Origin: Enoplosus armatus
Lineage: Eukaryota; Chordata; Actinopteri; Centrarchiformes; Enoplosidae
NCBI RefSeq assembly: GCF_043641665.1
Contig: NC_092190.1
Location: 10,937,548-11,001,547 of the forward strand
DNA: 64,000 nt
Direction of reading: 5' to 3'
A program made the translations under genes and the position numbers. How positions within the stretch are numbered: position 1 is the first letter of the stretch; each line of letters opens with the position of its first letter. Of the stretch, positions 24,481 through 36,149 are shown one piece after another. Under the pieces are notes generated by a model, which saw only the letters and a program-made list of their open reading frames with translations, was not told the origin of the DNA and did not search any database.

Positions 24481-25617
24481 ATGAGTCTGAGCACCAGTGA
24501 GCTGGAGGACCTGTGGGAGTCGTGGGGGGACCTCAACTTCTCTGAAGCCTTCAGCAACATATCGAATGTGGATGCAATGGTGTGTGCCACAGCGTTCAAC
24601 CGCAGCGCTCTGCTCTACTCCATGTGTGTCCTCTACACTTTCATCTTCATCATCGGTCTGGCGGCTAATGCTCTGGTCCTCTGGGTAAACATACGTGCAC
24701 AAAGAGACTCCACCCCTCGCCATGAGACACACATGTACATCGCCCACCTGGCAGTCGCAGACCTGTGCGTGTGCGCCACCCTGCCCGTGTGGGTGAGCTC
24801 GCTGGCCCAGCATGGTCACTGGCCCTTCAGTGAGGTGGCGTGTAAACTCACACACCTGCTGTTCTCCGTCAACCTCTTCAGCAGCATCTTCTTCCTGGCC
24901 TGTATGAGCGTGGACCGCTACCTAAGCGTGACAAAGCACGGAGACAACGAGGGAGGCGTGCGCAGGAAGCTAATCCGCCGTGGAGCGTGTGTCGGGGTGT
25001 GGCTTCTGGCTCTGGTCGCCTCCCTGCCGGACACCTACTTCCTGCGCACAGTGAAATCAACACATGGTGACACCATGCTGTGCAGGCCTGTGTACCCAGA
25101 GGAAAACCCCAGGGAGTGGATGGTGGGCGTGCAGCTGAGCTTCATCCTGCTGGGCTTTGTTCTCCCCTTCCCTGTCATTGCAGTGTTTTACGCACTGCTA
25201 GCCAGAGCTTTCGCCCGCTCCTCTTCTTCTTCATTGTCTTCCACAGTGGAGCAGGAGCGACGTGTGAGCCGCAGGGTGATCCTGGCCTACATTGTGGTGT
25301 TTCTGGGCTGCTGGGGGCCATACCACGGCGTCCTCCTGGTTGATGCCCTGTCTCAGCTGGGCCTGGTGCCTCTGACCTGTGGCCTGGAGAATGTGATCTA
25401 CGTGGCCTTACATCTCACCCAGTGCCTGTCTTTGCTCCACTGCTGTTTCAACCCCATCCTCTACAACTTCATCAACAGAAACTACCGCTACGACCTCATG
25501 AAGGCCTTCATCTTTAAATACTCCACGAGGACGGGTTTGGCGCGCCTCATCGAGGCTTCCAACATGTCTGAGACTGAGTACTCTGCTGTAGCTGTAGAAA
25601 ACCCACCGCAGATCTGA
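24481..25617 (+). CDS. ackr3: Atypical chemokine receptor 3 (CXCR7)
   Basis: Seven-transmembrane receptor that binds CXCL12 (and CXCL11 in mammals). It signals mainly through arrestin, internalises and scavenges chemokine, and so shapes gradients for migrating cells. The frame encodes 378 residues (human ACKR3: 362) in one exon. The N-terminus has sequons near residues 19, 26 and 40. TM1 spans about 44-71, TM2 carries LAVADL, and Cys121 is placed to pair with the ECL2 Cys in TMLCRPVY. TM3 ends in DRYLSVT (145-151), the ACKR3-type variant of the DRYLAIV motif that fits its lack of ordinary G-protein coupling. Other family marks are WLLALVASLPDTYFL, CWGPYH, LHLTQCLSLLHCCFNPILY, INRNYRYDLMKAFIFKYS and a tail ending with SETEYSA. 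It differs from CXCR4 in these marks. Fish usually keep ackr3a and ackr3b; which one this is cannot be told here. Confidence 0.95.
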   Translation: MSLSTSELEDLWESWGDLNFSEAFSNISNVDAMVCATAFNRSALLYSMCVLYTFIFIIGLAANALVLWVNIRAQRDSTPRHETHMYIAHLAVADLCVCATLPVWVSSLAQHGHWPFSEVACKLTHLLFSVNLFSSIFFLACMSVDRYLSVTKHGDNEGGVRRKLIRRGACVGVWLLALVASLPDTYFLRTVKSTHGDTMLCRPVYPEENPREWMVGVQLSFILLGFVLPFPVIAVFYALLARAFARSSSSSLSSTVEQERRVSRRVILAYIVVFLGCWGPYHGVLLVDALSQLGLVPLTCGLENVIYVALHLTQCLSLLHCCFNPILYNFINRNYRYDLMKAFIFKYSTRTGLARLIEASNMSETEYSAVAVENPPQI

Positions 25618-26373
25618 AACTTTCAAAACTCAATTAGCATTCTTGGAACACTGTTTCTATCAAAATCTAAATGGCTATAATTCAATGTAAACTTATGTTA
25701 CAACTGATTTGTTCTTATCAGAATCTGTCCACTATCAGCATTGTGTTTGACATTAGATGACAGTGAGGAGAGAAAAAAGCCAATCCAGCATCTTTTTTTA
25801 CAGAAATCTGTTTGAGTCGTGTAGAAACGCTGGCTAATATCAACTTTGATGGACTGATTTAAAAGCACTTAGAAAGCAAGTTTTATTATAACAGCTGATA
25901 CTGAAATCATATGAATATTGTCACTCATTTGTAAAACCAAAACAGTGATCGTAAATATGTAAAATCATTGCCCGTACTGTGTATGTAGGATTGTACTGTG
26001 TGTGTGTTTGTGTGAGTGGTGTGAGTAATCTGATGGGCATTGAATATTGCTAGTATCAGTAGAGTAATATTGTTAATCTTTTTGTATCAAGTTGTATTTA
26101 TATACTATACATTTGAACTGCCTCTTTCGTGTTGTAATTCAAAGTCTTCACACACTGATGTTTGCTCAGTGCTCCACATCCAACGCTGCCTCATCATGTT
26201 AGTCGAGCCACTGGCTCTGTGTTTTAGTCCTGCTGTCTCACTGTTGATCATAACCTTATGTCACATCAGTTGAATCCTTCAGACAAGTAATGTCAATCAA
26301 TCTCGAGTCCTCTCATGTGATTAAGCTTCATAAATGATCTAAAAAGGTGTGTGTTCTGTGTTGTACATATAAT
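25618..26373 (+). other. ackr3: 3' flank and probable 3'UTR of ackr3
   Basis: AT-rich sequence after the stop codon with no gene. The nearest AATAAA I see on this strand is at 26995, beyond a TIR element, so either the 3'UTR contains the element or a weaker signal is used earlier. Confidence 0.4.
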
Positions 26374-26838
26374 ATTATTTGACTTTTTTGGAAATACACT
26401 TTTTTGCTAAGAGTTTGATGAGAATATTGATAACACTCTCATGTGTGTGCACTAAATATGACGCTACAGCCAGCTGCTTATAAACTTAGCTCAGTGTAAA
26501 GACTGGAAACTGGGGGGGGGGGGCTAGCCTGGGTCTGTCCGAAGGCAAAGACAAAAAAACAGACAAGTAAAAAAAGTAAAAACAAACAGTTGTGGTTTTA
26601 CAGGTGATTATGTGCTGCACTGTTTCTTGGCTGGTTGCAGTGACTTCCTGTTGTCTTCCAGTCTTGTTGTCTTCCTCTTGTTAAGCTAGCTAAGATAATA
26701 AGATAATCACATGCTGGCTTTAGCTTCATATTTAGCGTACAAACACGAGAGTGGTACTTTATCGACCTTCTTGTCTAACTTTCTGCAAGAAAGCAAATAA
26801 GTGTATTTCCCAAAATGTCAAACTATTCCTTTAAAGAA
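26374..26838 (+). repeat. Non-autonomous TIR element, family A copy 2
   Basis: Long imperfect inverted ends. The left side has GGAAATACACTTTTTTGCTA followed by an AACACTCTCATG arm. The right side has a GAGAGTGGTA arm, GCAAGAAAGCAAATAAGTG, and GTATTTCCCAAAATGTCAAA with CTATTCCTTTAAAG. The centre has AAAGACTGGAAAC, a GCTAGCCTGG block, poly-G (26512-26523) and GTTGTGGTTTTACAGGTGAT. It has the same layout as the copies at 13482 and 40844, and this is the most complete of the three. There is no coding capacity. Confidence 0.8.
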
Positions 26839-26994
26839 ATCATTTGTGCTTTAAATGATTTACACCGACCATACGGAGAATTATTAACTTCTCAGTTTTC
26901 TTCTCTTTTTGTCTGGAGGCTTCAACTGGGACTACTGAGTTTAAAGAGCAGATAGATGTAGCTCCCATCTCTTCTGAAATGTACAGTGTTACGT

Positions 26995-27000
26995 AATAAA
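26995..27000 (+). terminator. ackr3: Candidate distal poly(A) signal for ackr3
   Basis: AATAAA about 1.4 kb after the stop codon. Use of this signal is inferred from position and strand only. Confidence 0.3.
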
Positions 27001-30000
27001 CAGCACTGTCACTATATTTTGCATCAGTGCTTATAGTGGAAAAAATGCACATGTCCATGTGGTATTAATCCTGCTGTGTCAGCACACAGACCACAGACGG
27101 CTAAAACTTTTATGACCAAATAACATGAATTAATAGCTTTACTACTTTCATGTAGGCAGCAGCTGTGGTGTGCAACAACCAAGTGTTTATTAGGGACCAA
27201 ATAACAAAAAACATCACTGCATTACGTTAGAGTTGTGGGTGTGTGTGCGTGTTGTGTGTATGTGTGTGCCACAGCTTGACGTATGTGTCACAAACATTGA
27301 GTTATACAGTTTACTCACTGTCTGTTGTAGGAAACAACATATTCTTTTTATATGCTGACATAGGGCGCATTGTGTCATGTGATTGGTTACACATGTATGT
27401 TTTTACACTGAAAAGATTTCACATTGAGAGTAGAAAAGACTGGAGACACGGACATGTGTCTACAAGAACAGAGGCATTCCTTTGGTATTGTAATGTGTAA
27501 CATGTGTTTTGTTATATATTAAATACAGAGAAAATGTTTTGCCTCTGATTTCTTTGGTTCTTGTCAAAATGATCCCACAACTTAATGTCCTCCATATCGT
27601 CTCCAGATTCCTAAAATAATGGGTTTTAACTGAGAAGCTCCAATGGAATGTGTTTCAGAAATGTTTTCACTGCTCCATTTGCTGCGTTGAATTCATACAC
27701 CACAAACAAACTCACCCAGACTCAGCTAAAACACAACATCCTTTTGTGTGGTTTTTCCCAGCAGCCATGTGAGTTATGCGCTGTACTCTATTGTAGGTAA
27801 GTCATGGTTTGGTTATGAAACATGGACTAGGCTTTAGTGTGACAGAGAATACACATTTTTCAATCATAATCAACTTTCTTTCAGACAGCAAAAGAAGAAA
27901 AGGATGTTACTCCTGCCAATTAAAGGCACAGTCTGACTTTCTTTTCACCATCCAGGTCAGATGAGTTTGTTCTCTTGCATCTAGTACACATTCAGTGAGA
28001 CATGAATGAAACACTTCAAAAGTGCCAATTTGTCCTCAACAACTCAGAATATTATACAGATTCATAGTAATACCTGGGGTTTTGCTCCTTTAAGCCCAGT
28101 ACTTGACCTACTCTCCTTTGGGAGGGGCAACACCCTGCCACTGTTACCCTTGATGTGTGACAACCCTGCAGCCTTCCTCCTTGCCCCTGAGATGATAAGC
28201 TCAATGAGGAAAACCGTCTTGGAGGCCAAGGACCACACCACTATGTCTGGGCGGAGGGATGTGGTCATTTTTGCCTGAGGAGAGGAGTGTTGATGTGCTC
28301 CTCCCAGTGTTCCCTCCTATCCTGAGGAAATGAATAAGATTTTTTTACTCAAGAGTCACTGTTGTTTGTGTCCTCGAAATAAAAAGTAGAGATCTCAACA
28401 GTCCCTCAGTGACATTTTTTCCCTTTTTCTTGTTTGTATGCCTGTTATTATTTGGACATGCATATCCTTCCCCTTTTTCTAGTTTTTCCCCTCTTACCTA
28501 CAGATTTCCAGGATCTTGGCCTCCTTTTCACGTCACCAGCTGTAGCGCCCTTGAGACATTTTAGTCTTGCTGACAGGATGTGTTGAAGGTTTGCATTGAC
28601 AAGAGAGGGGCAGCTCAGCACTCACTCTCTGCTGAACCACTGGTGCAGGCAGGCCAGGGTGTCGTAGGTTACTCTGATGAGAAAGCTGTGCAGGGATTTC
28701 CAAAGGTCAAACCAAGTGAATGATGATAACCTCCCAGCTTCCTTCCTCCCTGTGACACTGCCTTGATCTTCCAACCCGCCTGGTGTGTGGTGGTCACCTC
28801 TGCCACGACCATGGCCTCGCTCCCCTTTCTTGTGTGAATGATTTTCCCCACACAAGACCCACTCGTCTGACCTGAACCCTGTCAATATCTTCCTGATGTT
28901 GCAGCCTGCTGATGGCTTGCTCCAGGTCAGTGAACTTCCACCAAATAAGTCACTAAACAAGATGCAAAGTGTAAATAAGATGGCTTTGTAGTAGCTGCAA
29001 CGCAGATTTTAGCTTTTGACAAAGAGAGGGCTGGATTAACCTGCAAGCCGAAAGTTTGGTCGGAGGTGTGTTATGCTAGTTGTGGCTAATGTAGCTTCGA
29101 TCCTCTAATTCCAAACCCACAGATCTTTTTTCACTTTCAAACTGGTAATCTTCAGCTCCAACAGACGAACCGACATCACCCGTTTGAAACCCCTCACATT
29201 CCAGTTTATATTAATCAATACATCAAATTACCACAACCTAACAGTGACCCTGGGGGCTTTGGGCCCCTGAGAGTCTGGGGCAGCTGCTTGCCTTGCCCAG
29301 TTGCTAATTCAGCCTTGGACAGAGATACTGCAGTTCAATTTTTTTCCCCCAGATGAGGTGCTGTACTGCATTTCAGACTAAATCCCATTATTCCAAACTA
29401 TCCCACCCGTACAGTAGATGTTCAGGTGCTGCCGTCATGTCTGAATACATTCAGGGTGAACAGAGTGTAACACACACTCCTGCTGCTCCGCGACTGAATG
29501 GCCTGTGTTTTACTTGGCAAGCACATGTGCTGTGAAGTGTTTTGCTTCCTTTTACAGTTTGCCAGTTATGATTCGCTTTTTATTCCCTTTAGAAGTTGCT
29601 TATGCAGTACGTGTCATACACACTACTGAGCCCGTCCTCTACGCAAAACCCAAACACTGCACAATGTGTGAAAAACTGGCTTCACAGGAGTAAACTCCAA
29701 AAGGTTCCGCTCATAACACTTTACTTCTAAGACACAGTTTCACTGTTTGCAGTTTTCTGTTTCAGTATCTGGAACACGTACAGTAATGTAAATCTGTCCT
29801 CGCCAAACCAAAGGAAAGATTTACAGCTAAATTTGTGAGATTCAAAAAGCTCAGTAATCCAAAACTGAATGCTGAAATCATCCGATGTCCAGCTCAGTCC
29901 TGGCTTTTCTTACTTATATGAGTTACAGTGCATTCTTAATGGGGCTATCTGTTTTAGTTTGATTTAAAAAGCATAGGAAATGGGCCAGACATGAAGTCGA

Positions 30001-30825
30001 TTAAGGGAGTGTTGCTTTACAGCACGATGATAGTCTATACCTCATGCTGAGGAGAGATAACATTAATGAATGATGAAACAGGGAGGAGGTGCAGAGGTGG
30101 AGAGTAATTTATATAACTGTTTTTTTTACACTTGTACTGAGCACACTCGTATTTGTCTATTTTTACACATATATTGCATGCATGTATAGTTAAATGTATC
30201 TTACATTATTTCTGGCTCATTTCTAAGCACTTAGAATAAGTTCAATTCCCAATCAGGTCTGTGCCTGAATTGGCAGGAATTCCACATGAGGGCTCATGGT
30301 GAATAAAGGGTCTTGAATTATTAATGAAGTAAAAGGGGAAAGCAGCAGCTGCTTGTGCTCACAGGGAGTTTTTGGTGTGAATATAAAGAAAGTCGGAGGA
30401 TAAGGTTAGTTTAGCACTCCATGACTCCACTCCCATCAGGAGAGGAGGACAAGTACTGTGGCCAGATGTTGGGCAGATGTTCAGTCAAAAGTGAAAAGAA
30501 AAATTAGTTAAAAGACCACCTGACCTGAATTTGGATCAAACAACACCAATGGCACGCGTCAGTTTACAAAGTCACGGCCTGTTGAGCCTTCCAAGCTCAG
30601 GCCTGATAACATTAACTTGAGGTCAGATTCTTTGTGTGCACTGGAATACAGAAACTGAGGTCCAGCCAAAGCTGGAATTTATGTTTCTGTGTTGAGGTCT
30701 AATGATGATATGATATGATGTAAGGGGTCTTTGAAAGCAGATGGACCTTGCACAGTATATTTTCTTCTTCTTCTCAGACAAGGAGAAACAGAGCGAAAAG
30801 TCCTGCAGCTGGGATTTAAAAAGGG
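27001..30825. other. Intergenic, no gene seen
   Basis: The longest frame is 112 codons (- strand, 28622-28960), locally GC-richer but without a recognised domain. A 90-codon frame at 28006-28278 (+) is likewise unassigned. No RNA gene was seen. Confidence 0.5.
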
Positions 30826-31462
30826 GTTTTAAAGGGTCGGGTCAACCAAATTACAAAAAACACATTTTCTCACTTACCTTTATCGGTATCTCGCCATGCA
30901 GAGATTTGGTTTTATTTGTCTAAGTTTTGAGATATATATCTCTGAGATTTCTGCCTCCACCCCGATACAGTGGAAGTGAATCAAATTTAAGTGTGGATAC
31001 AGTGGGTTCTGTGGATCAGCCAGAGTAAACAGGGACACTGTTTCTGGAAAGAGTGACTGGTTACTGGTGAATGTCACATAGACAGACAAAATTCCTCTTA
31101 CATCTCAGCTCTCTAGCTGCTAAATTCTCCACTATGTTCTTCAGCTAGTCACTAACTTTGTCTGTCTGCTGTTTGGTGCTTGGCAGGAAGTGCACAGTGG
31201 GTTTTTAGAGCTTTTTTGCTGAATAACAGCTGCCTGCTGCTGCTGCTGGGAACAGGTTGATAAAAGCACTGAGACTGAACCAAAACAGTGGAGCTGTGGG
31301 CTGTAAAACCAAAACAATGAGCTGAAAGACACTAAAACGCTGAGAGGAACTGCTGAGTTTTGCAATAATTCTCGGTGGATATGTTCCTGAGTGCCACCCC
31401 TTTCACATTACACAGAATTTCTTTCCATAGAAAAATAAACAAAATATAGTGCAGCTTTAAAG
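30826..31462 (+). repeat. Interspersed element family D, copy 1
   Basis: Shares an ordered set of blocks with 39060-39330. These are a CTCCACTATGTTC block, AGTCACTAAC/CGTCACTGAC, a CAGTGGGTTTTTA/CAGTAGGTTTTTA block, TTTTTTGCTGAA, ACAGCTGCCTG, and a TAATTCTCGGTGG/TAATTATCGGTGG block. It is bounded by GCAGCTGG-like and GCAGCTTTAAAG ends, suggesting a short inverted-repeat element. No coding capacity. Confidence 0.65.
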
Positions 31463-34400
31463 AAAGTATGGCTTCATGCAATGATTTCAAAAGGTGTACA
31501 GGAGCATTTTCTCATAAAAAAGTGTGGTTAAACATCTTATAGTCCCAGTCAGATTGCTGGTCGTCTGTGGACTGCACCTCTTATTCTTATTCATGGTCCA
31601 AACACAGATTAGACCCAGAGTGCTCCAAAATAAGCTTCACATGTACCATGAATAATGGGTGGCGATGTTCCCTCCTGTTACGTACCACCCATGCCTGATA
31701 ATGCTCAGCTCCTCATAAACCATCCCATGGCTCATTGTTAGTGTGGAAGCTCTAATCTCTTCCAGATCCATGAATGTAACTGTATAGGCAGGACACACAT
31801 GGCTGTGAAGGCTTGATATTTGGGGCGCTGATTTATACCACTCTGCGTGCCCAAGCTATGGATCCGGTGTTTAGACATCACCTAATTCATCCACCGTCCC
31901 GTCGACTCTAAGAGCTCAGCCTGACGTGCAACTTTAAGTTCACCCTCCACTCGATCAGCTCAGCGGCACGCTCGTGTCAGGGCTGCTGACGAAACTTCAG
32001 AGAAGTGTCAGAGAAGAGAAGGCAGCTGCTTTACAGCTTATGGAGGCACACAAATCCACACAAACCATTTGCCTGTGTTATTATTCAAATATCTGTCATA
32101 CATTTTATAAGCACGCAATCATGTGTTAGGAGTCAGGAGGAGGTGGTTGATTATAACTTCATGTGAAAGTATCACGTTACTTATATTCAACCATTTTGTA
32201 GTTAACTAATCTGTCTCCTTATCTTATCCACATTAAGTATTTTATATCTCTGGTGTGTAGGTAACGAGAACAGATTATACAACATAACATCACAACACAA
32301 AGAACTTATGCTACACCCAAAGAGCTATAATGTGCTCAGCTCAAACATCTTGCTTTAGTACACACTGTGGTTATGTTTATCATAGTGTCTCACTCTGTCA
32401 AATCAAGCCTGTTCCTAGATGGATAATGAATGACTTACCTACAGCACTTTGAGACTGCCTCCAGGTAATGATAGCTTATTTTGGCTCTTGGGAGAGAATG
32501 ATAGAATGAAGGCATTGACACACTTTTATCTCTGTGTTAACTGTGACAGCTAAAATCAAAAGTAGGATTTATGTTCCTCTCTGAAGTGACAAAAACATAC
32601 CAGCTTTTGACTGCGTGCGATGTTTTGTCTGTGACGGTGTTTGAGCAGACGAATGTCCTCCTTTGGTTCCTGTCTGGGGTCAGACTCTGGCATTCCACTG
32701 AAAAAACAACGCCTGTTTATTCAAACAAAACAGGGCGTCCCAGTCAAGTCAACATGACATCACTGCACCAGGACCCAGTTTAATAAGCTTGATAATTGCA
32801 TAACATTGCAGTTGCCTCTTCAGTCTTTTGTGTTTGCAAAACATGCCACATTCGTGAGATTTTCCCTTCTGCAATAGGCTTAGTGAGACTTGGAAGTTCA
32901 GCACCAATCATGTAACTCAAATTATTACACTCAAAATGTTATTCTTTTGAGGAGGTAAGCAGAGAGTCTTATTGATATCCAGTATTATATTGACTTTGAA
33001 AAGTATATAAAACTAAGGTCTAAGTCTTTCTACAACAGTGGAGCATGAAATTCTACAACTAAGGTTTAAACATGGAAATCCCCAAAACTAGAGTTACCAG
33101 CTTTTGCCTTCACAAATTAATGCAGCGCAGACAATAGCAATTCTGTTTTTCTGCATTATGATATTCTCATTACAATCAATGAACCTTTCTTACCCAAGGT
33201 GAAATGTACAAATTGAACGCAAGCCAACACAAAACTACGCAGAGTATACTGTGTGTTGCCAAAGATGTAATTCATCTTATTTGAGTTTTGCCTGGAAATT
33301 ATTAAATGTCATTAGAACACCTGAATTCTTAAAAGGACTCCATGTAAAGCAATATCCCCAAGTCAGTCTTCTCCCAACAAGATCATGGGGGAAACAAAGA
33401 AAAAGAGATGGCATGAATTAATAATTGTAATTTGACTGTATATGCTCATTCTCCACACCTGCTGACTCCATTACGGGGTCACAGGGATCAGCATACATTT
33501 TCTTGCGTAATGCTTTGTGAAAGCCATTGACAGTTTTACAAAAAGAACAAACCTGGTTTCTCCTGTTAATGGTCCCTTGAAAATGGCGGTGCATTTATAT
33601 ACTATCAATTTGTTTTCTCCATTATGTTTTGTAAAGAAACGTAATTGCTGCCTGGATTATGTTCTCTGGTAATGTTTTTTTAGTGTAGGAAGCATTACAG
33701 TTATGTTAGGTTACAGAAGCACTTTCCTTAAGGTTAGGAAAAGATTGTGGTGGGTAAAGATGTCCTCGTCCTTCAAGTCTCTTTTGACCTTTTCAATATA
33801 TTAAAGACCATTCTCATTCCCTTAATCAAGAGCTAAGACCAGCAAACATAATCAGGATGGAATTGCTTTTCCTTCAAATGTATTTGTTGTTGCAATTTAG
33901 TAGTATATATTTTCTGGGAGACAAAGTTGCTCCTGTTGTGAAGTTTTCACATTTTTGTGTTTAGATTTCAAAGCTGCACTTGTGGTTACATTGCATTTCT
34001 CCATCTTTACCGATCCGCAATTTACATAGTTCATCACAGGCTCTCTATTGTATGCATTGAATGTTAGTTTAACAATCATTGTCACAGATGATGTGTCAGT
34101 GTTTATGTCTGTCTGTCACTGAAAAGAAAAGAAAAAAAAACCCATCTCTGTCTTTTTCCCTCTCTGCTTCATTTTTCTTCTTGCTCTGGATAGCAAGACA
34201 GATAGACTCTGCATGGTATCAGTTTACAGGGAGTTTCTCTCACCATGAGACACACAATTCACACCCTGAGGTGAAAACAAATGTCTATATGTCATTCAAC
34301 AACCACCTCGGAGTGTCTTGGCTTCAGCAAGAGGTACTCGTCATCCTCCGTGACACACCAGTTAGCCCCCACCCCCCCACAGGAGTGAAACTTCCCCTGC

Positions 34401-35877
34401 TTCCCTGGAACTCACTCAACTCTTCCTCCATTATGTTGTTTTGGTTGCAGGTTCTCTCTATAGCTCAAGCAGCCATTGTGCACCCTGCTGCGATAAGAAG
34501 GAATTCATGATGAACATGCATAAACACACACGATGAACTACATTTGACTGTTTCATTTTGTTTCTGAAACTGAAACTTCTGTATCTCATTGTGGATGAGG
34601 TTTGCTGCAGTTGGCCTCGATACCTAACTGATTGCTGTTTCTGTAATCCGTCTCTGTGTATTAAAAGGAGGGTTTCCTTGCCACTGTTTTCCTAAGCTTG
34701 GTTTCACAGGGCTCAATAAACTTTTGTGTGGCTTGACAAATGAGTTTGTGAAACAGCTCCTGAGAAATAAAACAAAATCACAGGGAGATGAATGGGGAGA
34801 GGAAGTTGTAGTTTCCGGGTGTGGGTGAGGGTGGTTTGGGTGGGGAAGCTGAGAGCTGACACGCCCAATGTCTGTGTGTGTGTGTGACACCAAATCTCAG
34901 CATTCACCGGCACAATTGACCAAATGAAAACATGCCAAGGATTGTATTTCCCCTCTGGCCTTTAGTTATGAATAGATTTTCAGAAGCTGAACTCAGGGTT
35001 TGTCCTTTTCTGTCCCTTTTTCACCCCTGTAGTGGTTTTGAGTCGCCCTCATGTATCAATGACCAGTTTATTTGCTTGGAGTCATCATTGTTGTCACAGC
35101 TGTAGCTATTTCATTGTCAATAACAAAGATTTTGAAACGGAGAGCTGCAGGAGAAATATTAAAATGGCTAATGTAGCAATTAGCACCACCTAGCACCACT
35201 GTAGAAGGCCATTTATCTAGAGTAACCCGTGCTTTTTACTATGTAAGTTTAATCTATAGTAATTGTTCAGAAACTGAAGTGCAGTGGATCAACAAATTCA
35301 AGTCATTGTTGTTTGAAAAATGAGAGGAAATCATTGGCGTCAGCAGCCAAGTAGCCCACAGATAGATAGAGATTGATCAAACATGTAGACATGGTAAAAC
35401 ACAACCCTGCAGCAGTGTTTCTTTTGCATCATCTCATCTCATTGAAACAAAATGTATGATCTTGATAATTTGCAGCATTGTCCAATTAAGTTACCATAGT
35501 AACGTGGAACATCAAAGGACCCTAATTTGGGGCTTGCAGCCAAATAAATGCCAGAAAGATGATAGGAGAGAAGGAGGGAATGAGCAATAGATGGAATTCT
35601 TGGAAGTCTTTTGTGTCTGGTTTTCTAATTTGAGTGGAAACCCCCTTAATGAAAACGAAGACCCTTTGAAAAAAGACAAAGGAAAGAAAGGAAGACAAAT
35701 GACTGAGGAACATTATTTACTTACTTTCATTTTGAGGTCTTTGAGATTTGCTTGTTGGCATAACAATCTTACACTGGACTTTGTTTGAAATGCAAACATT
35801 CAAATAAAGATTCAAATTAAACTTCACACAAAAACTTTTTACCATAACCATCTCTTTTTAGCCATGTTAGCGGTGTC
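31463..35877. other. Intergenic, no gene seen
   Basis: AT-rich. The longest frame (143 codons, 34079-34510, +) is a Ser/Phe-rich low-complexity translation of a pyrimidine-rich patch. A short segment near 33700-33760 (GTTAGGAAAAGATTGTGG) resembles a common fish repeat, but the match is too short to annotate firmly. Confidence 0.5.
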
Positions 35878-36149
35878 AGTCTGTCCACCACTCCACACCA
35901 CTATCAGATGGATTATCATGAAATTGATTGTGTGATTTTGATTGAAATGTTTAGTGCTAATTAGCCAATGCTAGCATGCTACCACACTAAGCTAAGATGT
36001 TGAACATGGCAAGCATAACCTCCTTAGCATCACAACATTAGCATTGTTATCGTGTGCATGTTAGCATGCTGATATTAGCATTTAGCTCAAAGCATAGCAA
36101 AGTACAACCTCACAGAGCTGCTAGTGTGGCCAAAGACTCTTGTCTTGTT
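35878..36149 (+). repeat. Interspersed repeat family C, copy 2 (3' part)
   Basis: Opens with GTCTGTCCACCACTCCACAC. Most of the middle is lost, then it carries TTAGTGCTAATTAGCCAATG, GCTAGCATGCTACCACACTA, GTGCATGTTAGCATGCTGAT and CCTCACAGAGCTGCTAG, ending at GACTCTTGTCTTG. The 3' half matches the copy at 56000-56487. Confidence 0.75.

Noticed and set aside
28622..28960. 112-codon minus-strand frame, GC-richer
   Set aside because: No domain recognised and no exon borders. It may be a decayed repeat, but I could not match it.
34079..34510. 143-codon plus-strand frame with Lys- and Ser/Phe-rich start
   Set aside because: Translation of purine- and pyrimidine-rich tracts; no family resemblance.
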